A stretch of 64,000 nucleotides of DNA from positions 62,001 through 126,000 of the forward strand of contig NZ_JANQBC010000001.1 of the NCBI RefSeq assembly GCF_024721995.1, written 5' to 3'. A program made the translations under genes and the position numbers. The stretch comes from Paenibacillus radicibacter (lineage in GTDB: Bacteria > Bacillota > Bacilli > Paenibacillales > NBRC-103111). Positions 9,671-18,436 of this stretch are shown here, one piece after another (positions within the stretch are counted from its first letter, which is position 1; every line of letters starts with the position of its first letter). A model generated the notes under the pieces. That model saw nothing but the letters and a program-made list of their open reading frames with translations. It had not been told where the DNA came from and made no database searches.

Positions 9671-9694
9671 TCCCAATGCCCTCCTCAATTGCCC

Positions 9695-11086
9695 TTAGAT
9701 CGCTTCAACGATGCTTTGATATAAATTTCGATATTCGGGTTCGACCAATTGGTCATTATGCCAAAGCAGGGTAAAATCACCCTGATATCTTTTACAACGA
9801 TGAGCAAGTTCCAGCATCTTCGCATATGCCACTTCCGTTGACACATCCATATAATTCTCATGAATCAGAGACTGTTCCATGACTATAAGTGGACGTTCTT
9901 GCAGCTTCAACTGGCGTCTTATACGTAAATCAAATACTGGATACTCATAGCATACGCCACTCCTGAAACCAACATGCTCAGCAAAGCTAAGTGTACTATC
10001 ATAATGCAAGCCAGAAGACTCCCATGCCTGCCATGTACATGCTGCATCAAACCGAAGAAAATGCTGTCTTCCTCCCCACTGTTCTTGCTCAATTCCTTCT
10101 TCTTGGCACACTTGCTGTAAGATGGAGAACTCGTGTTGTATGATTTCTGGACGATCAAATGAAAGATAACTCGGATGCAAGCCAATTTCATGATTTCGTG
10201 TATGGATATCTCGTAGCAACATACGAATCCAAGGCTCCTGCATCGAATAATCCCCATCAATCGAACCTGCACTACGGTTTGTTATGAAATAGAATGCGCT
10301 TTGTAGACCCTTTCGTTCACTTAAGTTCATGATAAAATCGAACGTGTTCGCTTCATCCCAATCGTAGTTATTGAAGTGTCCACCGACGTAAGCACGCATA
10401 CGTTTCGCCGCTGTGGCAACGGATTTCCTTTTTACGACATCCCCTACCGAATGCCGCACAACTTGCTTGAATGTTCGACCAGCAGCAAATAGAGGAACAT
10501 CTACATCATGGCTCAAATGGATACGATAAGATCGCTGTCTCCGAGTCATTTGCGGATACAGTTGTTGTAAACACTGATAGAGCAGTTCCACATATTCATT
10601 TACAATCGGACGATTCAGGAAATTTTCTTGATATGCAAGGGATGCTGTAACAGGAAATCTTGCTCTAGCATCACGATCAGGCAGAACTAGTTCTTCATAA
10701 CGCGTTAACATATAGAAGATACTGCCGAATAGATCAATTCCAAGCGTTATCGATTTTTCAGTAAATGAAGAGTAGCTGCCATTTGGTAATTTTCTACCAT
10801 AAATGACAGGCAAATCATCATGTGTGTCATCTGCCACTCGATCAAGAGGTTTAACGGGTAGTGTTGGGATCGTAAGCCAATCCCGCTCCTTGGTTTGCAT
10901 GAGCACATCGTGAATCACGAGTTGTTTGGTAGTGGTGGTCAAACCGTCCTCTGTTGCAACGATGCGAATGGTATTCCCTTGTTCAATAAACGCTTTATAT
11001 GGAAGTCCAAGAAAGACATCGAAGATCACATGTAAGATATAGGTACGTTCGGCTTCATAACCAGGAGGATGATAGATGTATAACAA
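9695..11086 (-). CDS. Polysaccharide-deacetylase-fold (CE4-like) protein
   Basis: A 463-residue protein with a CE4-like second half. IHLSHDVDVPLF supplies the N-terminal metal-site aspartates, HEIGLHPSYLSFDRPEIIQHE resembles the H-x3-H metal motif (HEIGLHPS), and FDAACTWQAWESSGLHYDSTL resembles the later catalytic strand. The N-terminal 200 residues are poorly characterised. No signal peptide is visible, so it should act in the cytoplasm. TTG start at 11086, just after the FemAB-like gene's stop, with GGGAGA ahead. It may deacetylate or hydrolyse a lipid- or nucleotide-linked sugar; substrate unknown. Confidence 0.8.
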   Translation of the reverse strand: MLYIYHPPGYEAERTYILHVIFDVFLGLPYKAFIEQGNTIRIVATEDGLTTTTKQLVIHDVLMQTKERDWLTIPTLPVKPLDRVADDTHDDLPVIYGRKLPNGSYSSFTEKSITLGIDLFGSIFYMLTRYEELVLPDRDARARFPVTASLAYQENFLNRPIVNEYVELLYQCLQQLYPQMTRRQRSYRIHLSHDVDVPLFAAGRTFKQVVRHSVGDVVKRKSVATAAKRMRAYVGGHFNNYDWDEANTFDFIMNLSERKGLQSAFYFITNRSAGSIDGDYSMQEPWIRMLLRDIHTRNHEIGLHPSYLSFDRPEIIQHEFSILQQVCQEEGIEQEQWGGRQHFLRFDAACTWQAWESSGLHYDSTLSFAEHVGFRSGVCYEYPVFDLRIRRQLKLQERPLIVMEQSLIHENYMDVSTEVAYAKMLELAHRCKRYQGDFTLLWHNDQLVEPEYRNLYQSIVEAI

Positions 11087-11087
11087 C

Positions 11088-12089
11088 TTATTTCTCCCTG
11101 CCCTTCTGTCTTGCGTAACGAAACCAATCCCGACTCCACTTCGTTAAAGTCTGAATACTAAAATTATCTACTGTGTAATAAGGTGCTATTGGGGTTCCCC
11201 AACTCATCTTGGTCTGTGCAACGCTAGGAATATTAGCACCACACATATCGAGCCCTTTTGCTCCCATCGCTTTTAAATCGTCAATGGCATAGCTTGTTAA
11301 GGCGAATTGTGTCCCATACTTAAGATGTTCTCTCTTATTCCCACATGCCCATCCATATCCGAACCCATCTGGTGTATACAGAATAATCTCTGCACTCGCA
11401 GGTTCACCATTTGGCGCATACGCCACATAAGCTAAGAAGTGCTTATCACCTAATAAGGAATAGGCTAATTTCAAATCTTCTAATGTGATTTGATGTTTAA
11501 AGTTCTGATGGGCTTCCGTCTCTTCTAAACACGCAAACACATGTTCCATGTTGGTCGAACGTTCCATAATATAACCATTTTTGTGGGCTTTCTTGATTTT
11601 TTGTCGCACCGTCGCATCCGCTTGCTGTATGTGGTAAGGGAATTCAATGATATACGTATACCGGACACTCGTACGTAATCCCGCCCATTGCCATGGACGA
11701 ATATCTTGTATATGTGGGGGTAGGAAAATGGTGTTAGAGAATTGATGCTGCGAAAACTCTTGAAGCAGTGGCTTACACAAACTTAACCATTGTGAATTCA
11801 ACCGAAACACATTCGAAGTTGAAGTCCCTTTAAACTGAATAGGTAAGTAGGGATTCATCGGTGGGCGGACAATGCGACCTTCTTTGTTCAAAAACAGCAT
11901 CGCATGCATACTTGGCTGATCGGTGTCATATCCAACAAGGTTAATACGCTTACTCGTAACGCCCCACTTCACTTCATTAAAAGTTGCCCAACCATCACTG
12001 AAGAACACATCGTTTTTATAAAGATCATCGACTATAGTAGTATTTATGCTAGGATTAGGAACCATTTGGATAAGCTGTTCTGAATTCAA
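11088..12089 (-). CDS. FemAB-like/GNAT-fold acyl- or aminoacyltransferase
   Basis: About 333 residues. The C-terminal half has KIKKAHKNGYIMER, LAYVAYAPNGEPASAEIILY and YGTQFALTSYAIDDLKAMGAKGLDMCG, which resemble the FemAB/BioF2-like double-GNAT fold. The family moves acyl or aminoacyl groups to cell-wall intermediates or sugars. The TTG at 12089 overlaps the upstream TGA by 4 bases (TTGA) and has GGAGAG at suitable distance; the ATG at 12104 overlaps more and is less well placed. It probably N- or O-acylates a sugar of this polymer. Confidence 0.8.
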   Translation of the reverse strand: MNSEQLIQMVPNPSINTTIVDDLYKNDVFFSDGWATFNEVKWGVTSKRINLVGYDTDQPSMHAMLFLNKEGRIVRPPMNPYLPIQFKGTSTSNVFRLNSQWLSLCKPLLQEFSQHQFSNTIFLPPHIQDIRPWQWAGLRTSVRYTYIIEFPYHIQQADATVRQKIKKAHKNGYIMERSTNMEHVFACLEETEAHQNFKHQITLEDLKLAYSLLGDKHFLAYVAYAPNGEPASAEIILYTPDGFGYGWACGNKREHLKYGTQFALTSYAIDDLKAMGAKGLDMCGANIPSVAQTKMSWGTPIAPYYTVDNFSIQTLTKWSRDWFRYARQKGREK

Positions 12090-12640
12090 ATGCTCTCTCC
12101 CCATTTCGCATTAATAGGTATCCAAGTATTTAACAAGACAAGATAACGGCTTTGTACACAGCCAATTCGCTCAAAACCTGACGATACAATTCCCCTATGC
12201 GACGCATTATTCCCAAGATCTGTATCCACATAAATATCTGGATGCAGCTGAGTCTGTAGGATCAATTGATACAATTCATACAATGTCCGTCTATAGCAAC
12301 CTTGTCCACGATAATCGTGATTGGTATGACAATAGAATATCCAATACCCTGTACTAGGTAGAAGTTGCTTCGGTAAATGAGGAGGTCGATTTAACATTAA
12401 GTTTGTCATCCAACCGTACCCTACCCACTTGTTATCATCACTTAATAACACACCTTGATATCCCTTTTTGAGAAAAGATCTAAACACCTTTTTCCTAGCA
12501 AAATCCTTAGAAAAGTATTGTTGTATAATATCCTCGCTCAAAATGTCCATTTGATAATCGTATGAATGAGCTAACCTAGGGTCGGGAACTAATTGATTCG
12601 CTTGGTATACTTGTAGCAGTTCGCTTCGTATTTGCAGCAC
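12086..12640 (-). CDS. GNAT family N-acetyltransferase
   Basis: About 184 residues with the acetyl-CoA site YRGQGCYRRTLYELYQL (R/Q-x-x-G-x-G/A-like) and a following strand ending NASHRGIVSSGFERIGC, the usual end of a GNAT domain. The GTG at 12640 is preceded by AAAGGAG; the longer frame from an ATG at 12700 overlaps the glycosyltransferase and lacks a ribosome site. It sits between a glycosyltransferase and the FemAB-like gene, so a modifying role on a polymer sugar is likely. Confidence 0.8.
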   Translation of the reverse strand: MLQIRSELLQVYQANQLVPDPRLAHSYDYQMDILSEDIIQQYFSKDFARKKVFRSFLKKGYQGVLLSDDNKWVGYGWMTNLMLNRPPHLPKQLLPSTGYWIFYCHTNHDYRGQGCYRRTLYELYQLILQTQLHPDIYVDTDLGNNASHRGIVSSGFERIGCVQSRYLVLLNTWIPINAKWGESI

Positions 12641-12665
12641 AAGTTGTTCTCCTTTGAAAATAGGT

Positions 12666-13805
12666 TTACATACTAGAATCACGAATAAGAAATTGATCAT
12701 AAATATGTTCGAGTTTTTTCTTCTGAATCGATAAATTAAACTCTGCGGACACCCGCTTCATCCCCTGCTCACTAAACTGCTGCCATAGCGATTCACTCTG
12801 TATGAGAAGAAGAATATGCTTTGCAAGCCCACTCCAATCTCTCTCCGGCAGTAGATAACCTGTCTTCCCATGTTCCACTGCTTCAGGTATACCACCCGTT
12901 GCAAAACTAACGACTGGAACCCCCATCGCATTCGCCTCGATAAACACTTGACCAAACCCTTCGGACTTACCCGATTCTATCGTAATACTCGGTACACATA
13001 AGACTTTGGCTTGATTTAGCCATGCTCTTACCGACTCTTGACTTTGCGTTCCAATAAACTGATAATTCGTAAGCGAATATTCGGCTTGGACCTCAAGTGC
13101 TTCACGAAGATCACCTTCACCGATCACAATAAGCTCGGTTTCAGGACTTGATTGTTGTACTTGCTCCATTGCTCGAATCAAATACTCCCCACCCTTGTTC
13201 TCAACCAGTCTCCCGACAAAAAGAACAAGTTGTTTCCTAGGTATAGTAGGATCTGGCTTAAAAAAATCCAAGTCAATCCCTAAGTAATGCGTAACAATTT
13301 TGTGCTCAGGATAGCCTTGAGCGATCATCTTACTCTTAATAAAATCCGATACAGCCAGAAATAGCGCTGCTCGCTCTTGCAAAATCTTTCTTTTACGCAC
13401 ATAAAGTCGATGCGTGTAATATTCATTGTCAGCTTCATCTTTCGCGGTCGCGTCATGACCATGAAAAGTCACGATTAATGGAATATTAAGCGATCGTTGT
13501 ATCGGTAAAGATAACACTCCACCGAATCCATAATGTGCATGAATAAAGGCAGGCTTATATGGTTTAAGTGCACGAATTAGCCCAAATGCTAAACCTGTTG
13601 TTTTAAAAACAGCCTCTCTAAGCCAGCCAAACCACGTCCCTTTATTGAGCACCTTAATCCGCTTCTCATCTAAAGGGAGATCTTCTCTGATCCTTCTTGA
13701 ACCCACATATATAGGTAAGAACTGCCCCATATCCTCTGCAATGATGTGGAAGTAAGTGTCGGTTGCGTACAGCAAAATATCTTTGAACATAATAAAGTTC
13801 ATCAT
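12666..13805 (-). CDS. Glycosyltransferase family 4
   Basis: GT-B enzyme of about 379 residues. The N-terminal domain includes IHAHYGFGGVLSLPIQRSL and IVTFHGHDAT. The donor-binding domain includes LFVGRLVENKGGEYLIRAM, SESVRAWLNQAKVLCVPS and GFGQVFIEANAMGVPVVSF, with the GT4 E-x7-E pair. Start options GTG 13808 and ATG 13805 share the ribosome site GGGGGAG; the ATG (spacing 9) is taken. It adds a sugar to the growing lipid-linked repeat; specificity unknown. Confidence 0.9.
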   Translation of the reverse strand: MMNFIMFKDILLYATDTYFHIIAEDMGQFLPIYVGSRRIREDLPLDEKRIKVLNKGTWFGWLREAVFKTTGLAFGLIRALKPYKPAFIHAHYGFGGVLSLPIQRSLNIPLIVTFHGHDATAKDEADNEYYTHRLYVRKRKILQERAALFLAVSDFIKSKMIAQGYPEHKIVTHYLGIDLDFFKPDPTIPRKQLVLFVGRLVENKGGEYLIRAMEQVQQSSPETELIVIGEGDLREALEVQAEYSLTNYQFIGTQSQESVRAWLNQAKVLCVPSITIESGKSEGFGQVFIEANAMGVPVVSFATGGIPEAVEHGKTGYLLPERDWSGLAKHILLLIQSESLWQQFSEQGMKRVSAEFNLSIQKKKLEHIYDQFLIRDSSM

Positions 13806-13833
13806 CACACTTAGCTCCCCCTAAGATACACAG

Positions 13834-14937
13834 CTAATTCATAGCATGACGTAATGATTCCACAATCTTCTCCTGTATCTCGCGCTCCATCTGGGGCCAT
13901 ATAGGTAAAGATAGGACTTCGTTTGCAGCTTCACGAGTATGTGGCAGCTTATATCCTAAATGCGCATAGACAGGTAATTGATGGACTGGAGTTGGATAGT
14001 AGATCATCGTACTGATTCCATGATCTTGTAGCACGTGTGCAACATGATCTCTCTTGCCCTCTGCAATTCGAATCGTATATTGATGATAAACATGATCAGC
14101 ATATGGGGCATGATAAGGTGTTGTAATGCCACTTGCTTCATGAAGAAGCTCATTATATACAGAAGCAACACTCTTACGCAGCTCATTCCACCGCTTAAGA
14201 TGTGGCAGTTTAACGCGCAGAATTGCCGCTTGTAATTCATCTAATCTCGAATTGTAACCAATAAGCTCGTTATAATACTTTTTCCTTGAACCGTGTGCAC
14301 GTAGCATCCGAGAAACATCTGCAATCCCATCATCATTTGTCGTGAGCAGTCCGCCATCCCCATATGCCCCTAAATTTTTAGTTGGGAAAAAGGAGAAACA
14401 ACCTACATCACCAATCGAACCAAGCATTTTCCCTTTATAACTGCCGCCAAAAGCTTGCGCGACATCCTCAATGATCTTTAGTCCATACTTTATACACAGT
14501 TCCGTAATCGGCTGCATGTCAACCGCTTGCCCGAACAGATGTACAGGGATGATTGCCTTTGTTCGAGAAGTGATTACTTTCTCAATTTGGAGCGGGTCGA
14601 TGTTAAGCGTCAACGGATCAATATCAACAAAAACAGGATGAGCTCTTACCTGACTTATCGCTTCAGCCGTTGCAAAAAAGGTGAACGAAGTTGTAATGAC
14701 CTCATCACCAGGACCCACGCCTGCGGCAGTTAAGGCAATCACAAGAGCATCGGTACCCGAATTACAACCGATTGCATGTTTAACACCTAAGAACTTTGCT
14801 GCTTCCTCTTCAAAAGCTTGCACATTCGGCCCCATGATAAAGTGACCTGACCGAAGAACTGCTTGTATCGAACTATTCAACTCTTCCCAGAGTTCATTAA
14901 TTTCATATTGTAAGTCCAAGATCGGAATCGATTTCAA
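13834..14937 (-). CDS. DegT/DnrJ/EryC1/StrS sugar aminotransferase (WbpE-like)
   Basis: PLP enzyme of 367 residues converting a 3-keto nucleotide sugar to the 3-amino sugar. Signatures: SGHFIMGPNVQAFEEEAA, GVKHAIGCNSGTDALVIAL, IPVHLFGQ, IIEDVAQAFGGSYKGK, and SFFPTKNLGAYGDGG, in which the lysine of PTKNLG is the PLP Schiff-base residue. TTG start at 14937 with GGAG 9 bases before. It overlaps the acetyltransferase gene by 35 bases. With the three following entries it makes the WbpA-B-E-D set known to build UDP-GlcNAc(3NAc)A. Confidence 0.92.
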   Translation of the reverse strand: MKSIPILDLQYEINELWEELNSSIQAVLRSGHFIMGPNVQAFEEEAAKFLGVKHAIGCNSGTDALVIALTAAGVGPGDEVITTSFTFFATAEAISQVRAHPVFVDIDPLTLNIDPLQIEKVITSRTKAIIPVHLFGQAVDMQPITELCIKYGLKIIEDVAQAFGGSYKGKMLGSIGDVGCFSFFPTKNLGAYGDGGLLTTNDDGIADVSRMLRAHGSRKKYYNELIGYNSRLDELQAAILRVKLPHLKRWNELRKSVASVYNELLHEASGITTPYHAPYADHVYHQYTIRIAEGKRDHVAHVLQDHGISTMIYYPTPVHQLPVYAHLGYKLPHTREAANEVLSLPIWPQMEREIQEKIVESLRHAMN

Positions 14938-15517
14938 TAGGGTTCACTCCATTCTGTGCCATTTGTTCATATTCCCGCTGACAAACCTGACAATGTAAAA
15001 CAACCTTCGATATATCAAGCACTTCCCCGCATTCACATGCAAAGCCTATAATCACAGCAGGCACACCAGCAACGATAGCATGTTTGGGCACATCCTTCGT
15101 CACAACAGCGCCCGCTGCAACAAGTGCATGTTCATGAATCGTCACGCCGCATACAATCGTCGAATTCGCACCTAAACTTGCCCCGTTCTTCACACGTGTT
15201 ACCTTATAATCTTCTGCCGTATTTCGTGGGAACGCTGATCGTGGCGTTTTGACATTCGTGAATACTACACTCGGTCCACAGAACACATCATCCTCCAGTA
15301 CAACACCTTCATATACCGAAACGTTATTCTGGATTTTGACATTAGATCCGATATGAACACCACGAGCAACAAACACATTCTGCCCCAACGAACAACGCTC
15401 ACCGATTGTAGAACCATTCATCACATGAGAAAAGTGCCATACTTTCGTACCCGCACCAATAGAAGCACCCTCATCTATATATGCAGATTCATGTACCCAA
15501 TATTCGCTTGTATTCAT
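14903..15517 (-). CDS. Hexapeptide-repeat N-acetyltransferase (WbpD-like)
   Basis: Left-handed beta-helix acyltransferase of about 204 residues, expected to acetylate the 3-amino group made by the neighbouring aminotransferase. Repeats such as IGAGTKVWHFSHV, IGERCSLGQNVFVA, IGSNVKIQNNVSVYEG and LGANSTIVCGVTIHEHALVAAGAVV form the coils, and VVFTNVKTPRSAFPR is typical of WbpD-like enzymes. The C-terminus has CECG and CQVC, a possible small metal knob. The ATG at 15517 follows AAGGTGA and is preferred over the GTG at 15526. Confidence 0.92.
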   Translation of the reverse strand: MNTSEYWVHESAYIDEGASIGAGTKVWHFSHVMNGSTIGERCSLGQNVFVARGVHIGSNVKIQNNVSVYEGVVLEDDVFCGPSVVFTNVKTPRSAFPRNTAEDYKVTRVKNGASLGANSTIVCGVTIHEHALVAAGAVVTKDVPKHAIVAGVPAVIIGFACECGEVLDISKVVLHCQVCQREYEQMAQNGVNPIEIDSDLGLTI

Positions 15518-16466
15518 CAAGATCACCTTTACCTAATAAGTTAGTTGCCTGCTCCATAACACGTACGACCGCAACACCTTGACCTGCATCAGATCTAGGC
15601 AGGATTCGATTTTCGATGCAGGATAAGAAATGCTCGCATTCTAGACGCAAAGGTTCTGATTCGCCTTGAAAGACGAGCTCAGAACCTTCATTAATTTCTT
15701 GTAAATTGATATCGATATAAGTACGATGATGCGTCACGGTCTGTGTAAGTTCGTTATACACCATAGCTCCTTGGCTCCCAACAGCTACAAGCTGCCGCTC
15801 TTGAATTGGCCACATCCATGAGGTGTGTATGTGTGCTTGAACTTGATCCTTAAACTGCATATGCAGGTAGAAGTCATCTTCAATATGAGTTTGGAGCACA
15901 CGTTGACCACTAATACTCACATCTGGCTTCGCTTGCCCTGTTAAGTACATACATACGGCTATATCATGGACACCTAGGCTCCAGAGTACATTCTCTACTG
16001 TTCGCACTCTTCCAAGCTTCAAGCGTTTGAGGTGTAGACTATGCAATTTCCCAATGTCTCCCCGATCAATTGATTCCTTGATGAAGTGAATAGCTGGTTG
16101 ATAGACAAGCATATGACCGACCATGAGGACGCAACCTGCATGCTCAGCAAGCTGTTGCAAATGTTCTGCTTCACTCGCCGATAACGTGATCGGTTTCTCT
16201 ACAAATACATCTTTCCCTGCCATAATCGCAAGTTTAACGAGTTCATAGTGCGTAGGAGCTGGCGTCGCAATAACGATTGCCGAGATCGAACTGTCTAAGA
16301 TATCCAAGTAATCACTATATATAGGAATGTTAGGATATTGTTCGCACATTTGATTAGCCAAGGATGGAATCGTCTCGCAGATTGCGGCCAACCGATTAAG
16401 TACATAGAACGTTCGAACCAAATTTTTACCCCAATGACCTGCTCCGACTACGGCTACTTTCGTCAT
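15489..16466 (-). CDS. Gfo/Idh/MocA sugar 3-dehydrogenase (WbpB-like)
   Basis: NAD(P)-dependent oxidoreductase of 325 residues, expected to oxidise C3 of UDP-GlcNAcA. The Rossmann motif VAVVGAGHWGKNLVR is at residues 4-18, followed by VIATPAPTHYELVKLAI and DVFVEKPITLSASEAE with the catalytic EKP lysine. The ATG overlaps the upstream stop by 4 bases; the 3' end overlaps the acetyltransferase by about 29. Length and order match the Wbp pathway in Pseudomonas and Bordetella. Confidence 0.9.
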   Translation of the reverse strand: MTKVAVVGAGHWGKNLVRTFYVLNRLAAICETIPSLANQMCEQYPNIPIYSDYLDILDSSISAIVIATPAPTHYELVKLAIMAGKDVFVEKPITLSASEAEHLQQLAEHAGCVLMVGHMLVYQPAIHFIKESIDRGDIGKLHSLHLKRLKLGRVRTVENVLWSLGVHDIAVCMYLTGQAKPDVSISGQRVLQTHIEDDFYLHMQFKDQVQAHIHTSWMWPIQERQLVAVGSQGAMVYNELTQTVTHHRTYIDINLQEINEGSELVFQGESEPLRLECEHFLSCIENRILPRSDAGQGVAVVRVMEQATNLLGKGDLDEYKRILGT

Positions 16467-17800
16467 AATAACGTAACATTCTCCTTCTGACCTGATAGAG
16501 TACGAACCGCATTACGTGTGTCAAACACCTGTTTCGCGCTTTGTACAACCCACTCATAATCAATCACTTGATGATCGGTTAGGATGAGGATAACATCTGC
16601 GCTTTCTACTACTTCCTGTGTCAAAGAGACGGAAGTCATCTGTAAACCATGCTCATCAAATGAAGGTACATAAGGATCGTGATACTGAACCTTGACGGTT
16701 TCCTTTAGTAATCGAATAACCTCGAGCGCTGGAGATTCTCGATAATCGGGTAAGTCCTTTTTATAGGAAACACCAAGCACAAGCACTTCGACTTGTGAGA
16801 TCGGCTTATCGATTTTTTTCAAAATGCGCAGTGTCTTCTCCATTACGAATTCTGGCATTTTACGATTGATCTCACCTGCCAAGGCGATAAAGTGCGTATT
16901 GAAATTAAACTCCTTCGCTTTCCATTCCAAGTAATGGGGGTCAATCGGAATACAATGACCGCCAACGCCTGGTCCCGGATAGAATGGCATAATTCCGAAC
17001 GGCTTCGTAAATGCTGCATCCAGCACTTCCCATACATTCAGCCCCATACGATCACAGAGCAAGGCAAGTTCATTCACAAGTGCGATATTCACAGCGCGAA
17101 ACGTATTCTCGAACACTTTGACAAGCTCTGCTGCATTGCTGCTCGATACCGTAATCACATTATTCACTGTCTGTTTGTAGAAGGTTTCACCCACCTCAAG
17201 CGAGTGCGGACCGATTCCACCAACTACCTTATTCGTATTTTTCGTGGAGTAACGGGTATTACCTGGATCCACACGCTCAGGTGAGTGAACCAAGAATATT
17301 TCCAGTTCAACCTTAAGTCCAGATGCTTCTAATAGGGGTAAAATAACTTCTTCTGTCGTTCCCGGATAGGTCGTCGACTCCAAGCTAATTAATTGTCCGG
17401 GTCTAATTCTCTTGGCAATTTCTTGCGATACAGAGGTAACATATTGAAGATCTGGAGCCAAGTTTTTCGTAAGCGGTGTCGGTACACAGATTACAATTGC
17501 ATCCATATCATGTAGCGATTGAAAATCAGATGTCGCATGAATAAGTCCTTGCTCTACTAATCCCGACAGTTCTTCACTTTGAACATCTTCAATATAACTA
17601 ATGCCTTGATTAATCTGATTCACACGAAATGAGTTATAATCCAGTCCAATGACATGAAAACCGACTTTGGCTTTCTCAACTGCAAATGGCAATCCAACAT
17701 ATCCAAGCCCGATTACACCTACAACTGCTGTACGATTGCGAATTTTGTCCAGGATTCGATCTTTAAATGCAATGACTGAGGTTTGAGACAACCGATTCAC
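16463..17800 (-). CDS. UDP-N-acetylglucosamine 6-dehydrogenase (WbpA-like)
   Basis: Nucleotide-sugar dehydrogenase of 445 residues oxidising C6 to the uronic acid with two NAD+. Domains: N-terminal Rossmann fold (VGVIGLGYVGLPFAVEKAK), central domain with SPERVDPGN and KVFENTFRAVNIALVNELA, and the catalytic PGPGVGGHCIPIDP cysteine. The C-terminal domain has LVLGVSYKKDLPDYRESPA. GTG start at 17800 in an AGAGGAGAAG context. It supplies the first step of the diacetamido-uronic acid route. Confidence 0.93.
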   Translation of the reverse strand: MNRLSQTSVIAFKDRILDKIRNRTAVVGVIGLGYVGLPFAVEKAKVGFHVIGLDYNSFRVNQINQGISYIEDVQSEELSGLVEQGLIHATSDFQSLHDMDAIVICVPTPLTKNLAPDLQYVTSVSQEIAKRIRPGQLISLESTTYPGTTEEVILPLLEASGLKVELEIFLVHSPERVDPGNTRYSTKNTNKVVGGIGPHSLEVGETFYKQTVNNVITVSSSNAAELVKVFENTFRAVNIALVNELALLCDRMGLNVWEVLDAAFTKPFGIMPFYPGPGVGGHCIPIDPHYLEWKAKEFNFNTHFIALAGEINRKMPEFVMEKTLRILKKIDKPISQVEVLVLGVSYKKDLPDYRESPALEVIRLLKETVKVQYHDPYVPSFDEHGLQMTSVSLTQEVVESADVILILTDHQVIDYEWVVQSAKQVFDTRNAVRTLSGQKENVTLL

Positions 17801-17809
17801 CTTCTCCTC

Positions 17810-18436
17810 TTATAAGAATGTACGCACAATCTCAAAAGCCTCTGCATACGTTTTTCCACATTGCACCCCTCGCATATTCGCCCATCCTTTAAGGAAAGAC
17901 TCCGTCATGTAAGGACGATGACTTTGCGATTCGTAACAACTTAATGCCTCTATTTTTCGCTGTAAAAATCGATCTTCGATCTCACTAAATCCTTGTGCAG
18001 CGAACTCCACATTATTCCACGGTAGTTCATAACTGAATATCGAAGCCGATTTGAAAGCTCGAAGCCCTTCATTCGCAATGACGTGATGATCTTGATGTCG
18101 ATCTCGAAGCGATGGCAGATAGACAATATCAGGCTGAATACGTCGATTCATCTTGACTAAGTCCTCTAATATTTCCTGACGGCATGAGCTAAACTCCCGA
18201 ACGGGGTATGTTAATACCTCCACATGATCCGCTTGCATGCCCAGAACACGAGTAGCTTTCTTGACTTCTTGACGAAGAATGTCGGATGGAAATCCCGCAG
18301 GGACCGAAATTTCAGCACCTGTGAATGCAAGGTAATAAACCTCATGCCCCATCTCGATTGCCTTCGCTATCGTCCCGCCACAACCGAGCTCCCCATCATC
18401 GGTGTGTGGAGATAATACTACGATTTTTTTATCCAT
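17810..18436 (-). CDS. PIG-L/LmbE family N-deacetylase
   Basis: Zinc-dependent deacetylase of 208 residues acting on N-acetylglucosaminyl-type substrates. The motif VLSPHTDDGELGCGG (residues 7-21) gives the first zinc ligands, and RDRHQDHHVIANEG the later histidine ligand. No signal peptide, so cytoplasmic. It overlaps the WbqC-like gene by 8 bases and precedes the dehydrogenase by 9. The PIG-L/WbqC pair suggests that an amino sugar is deacetylated and then modified; substrate unknown. Confidence 0.9.
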   Translation of the reverse strand: MDKKIVVLSPHTDDGELGCGGTIAKAIEMGHEVYYLAFTGAEISVPAGFPSDILRQEVKKATRVLGMQADHVEVLTYPVREFSSCRQEILEDLVKMNRRIQPDIVYLPSLRDRHQDHHVIANEGLRAFKSASIFSYELPWNNVEFAAQGFSEIEDRFLQRKIEALSCYESQSHRPYMTESFLKGWANMRGVQCGKTYAEAFEIVRTFL

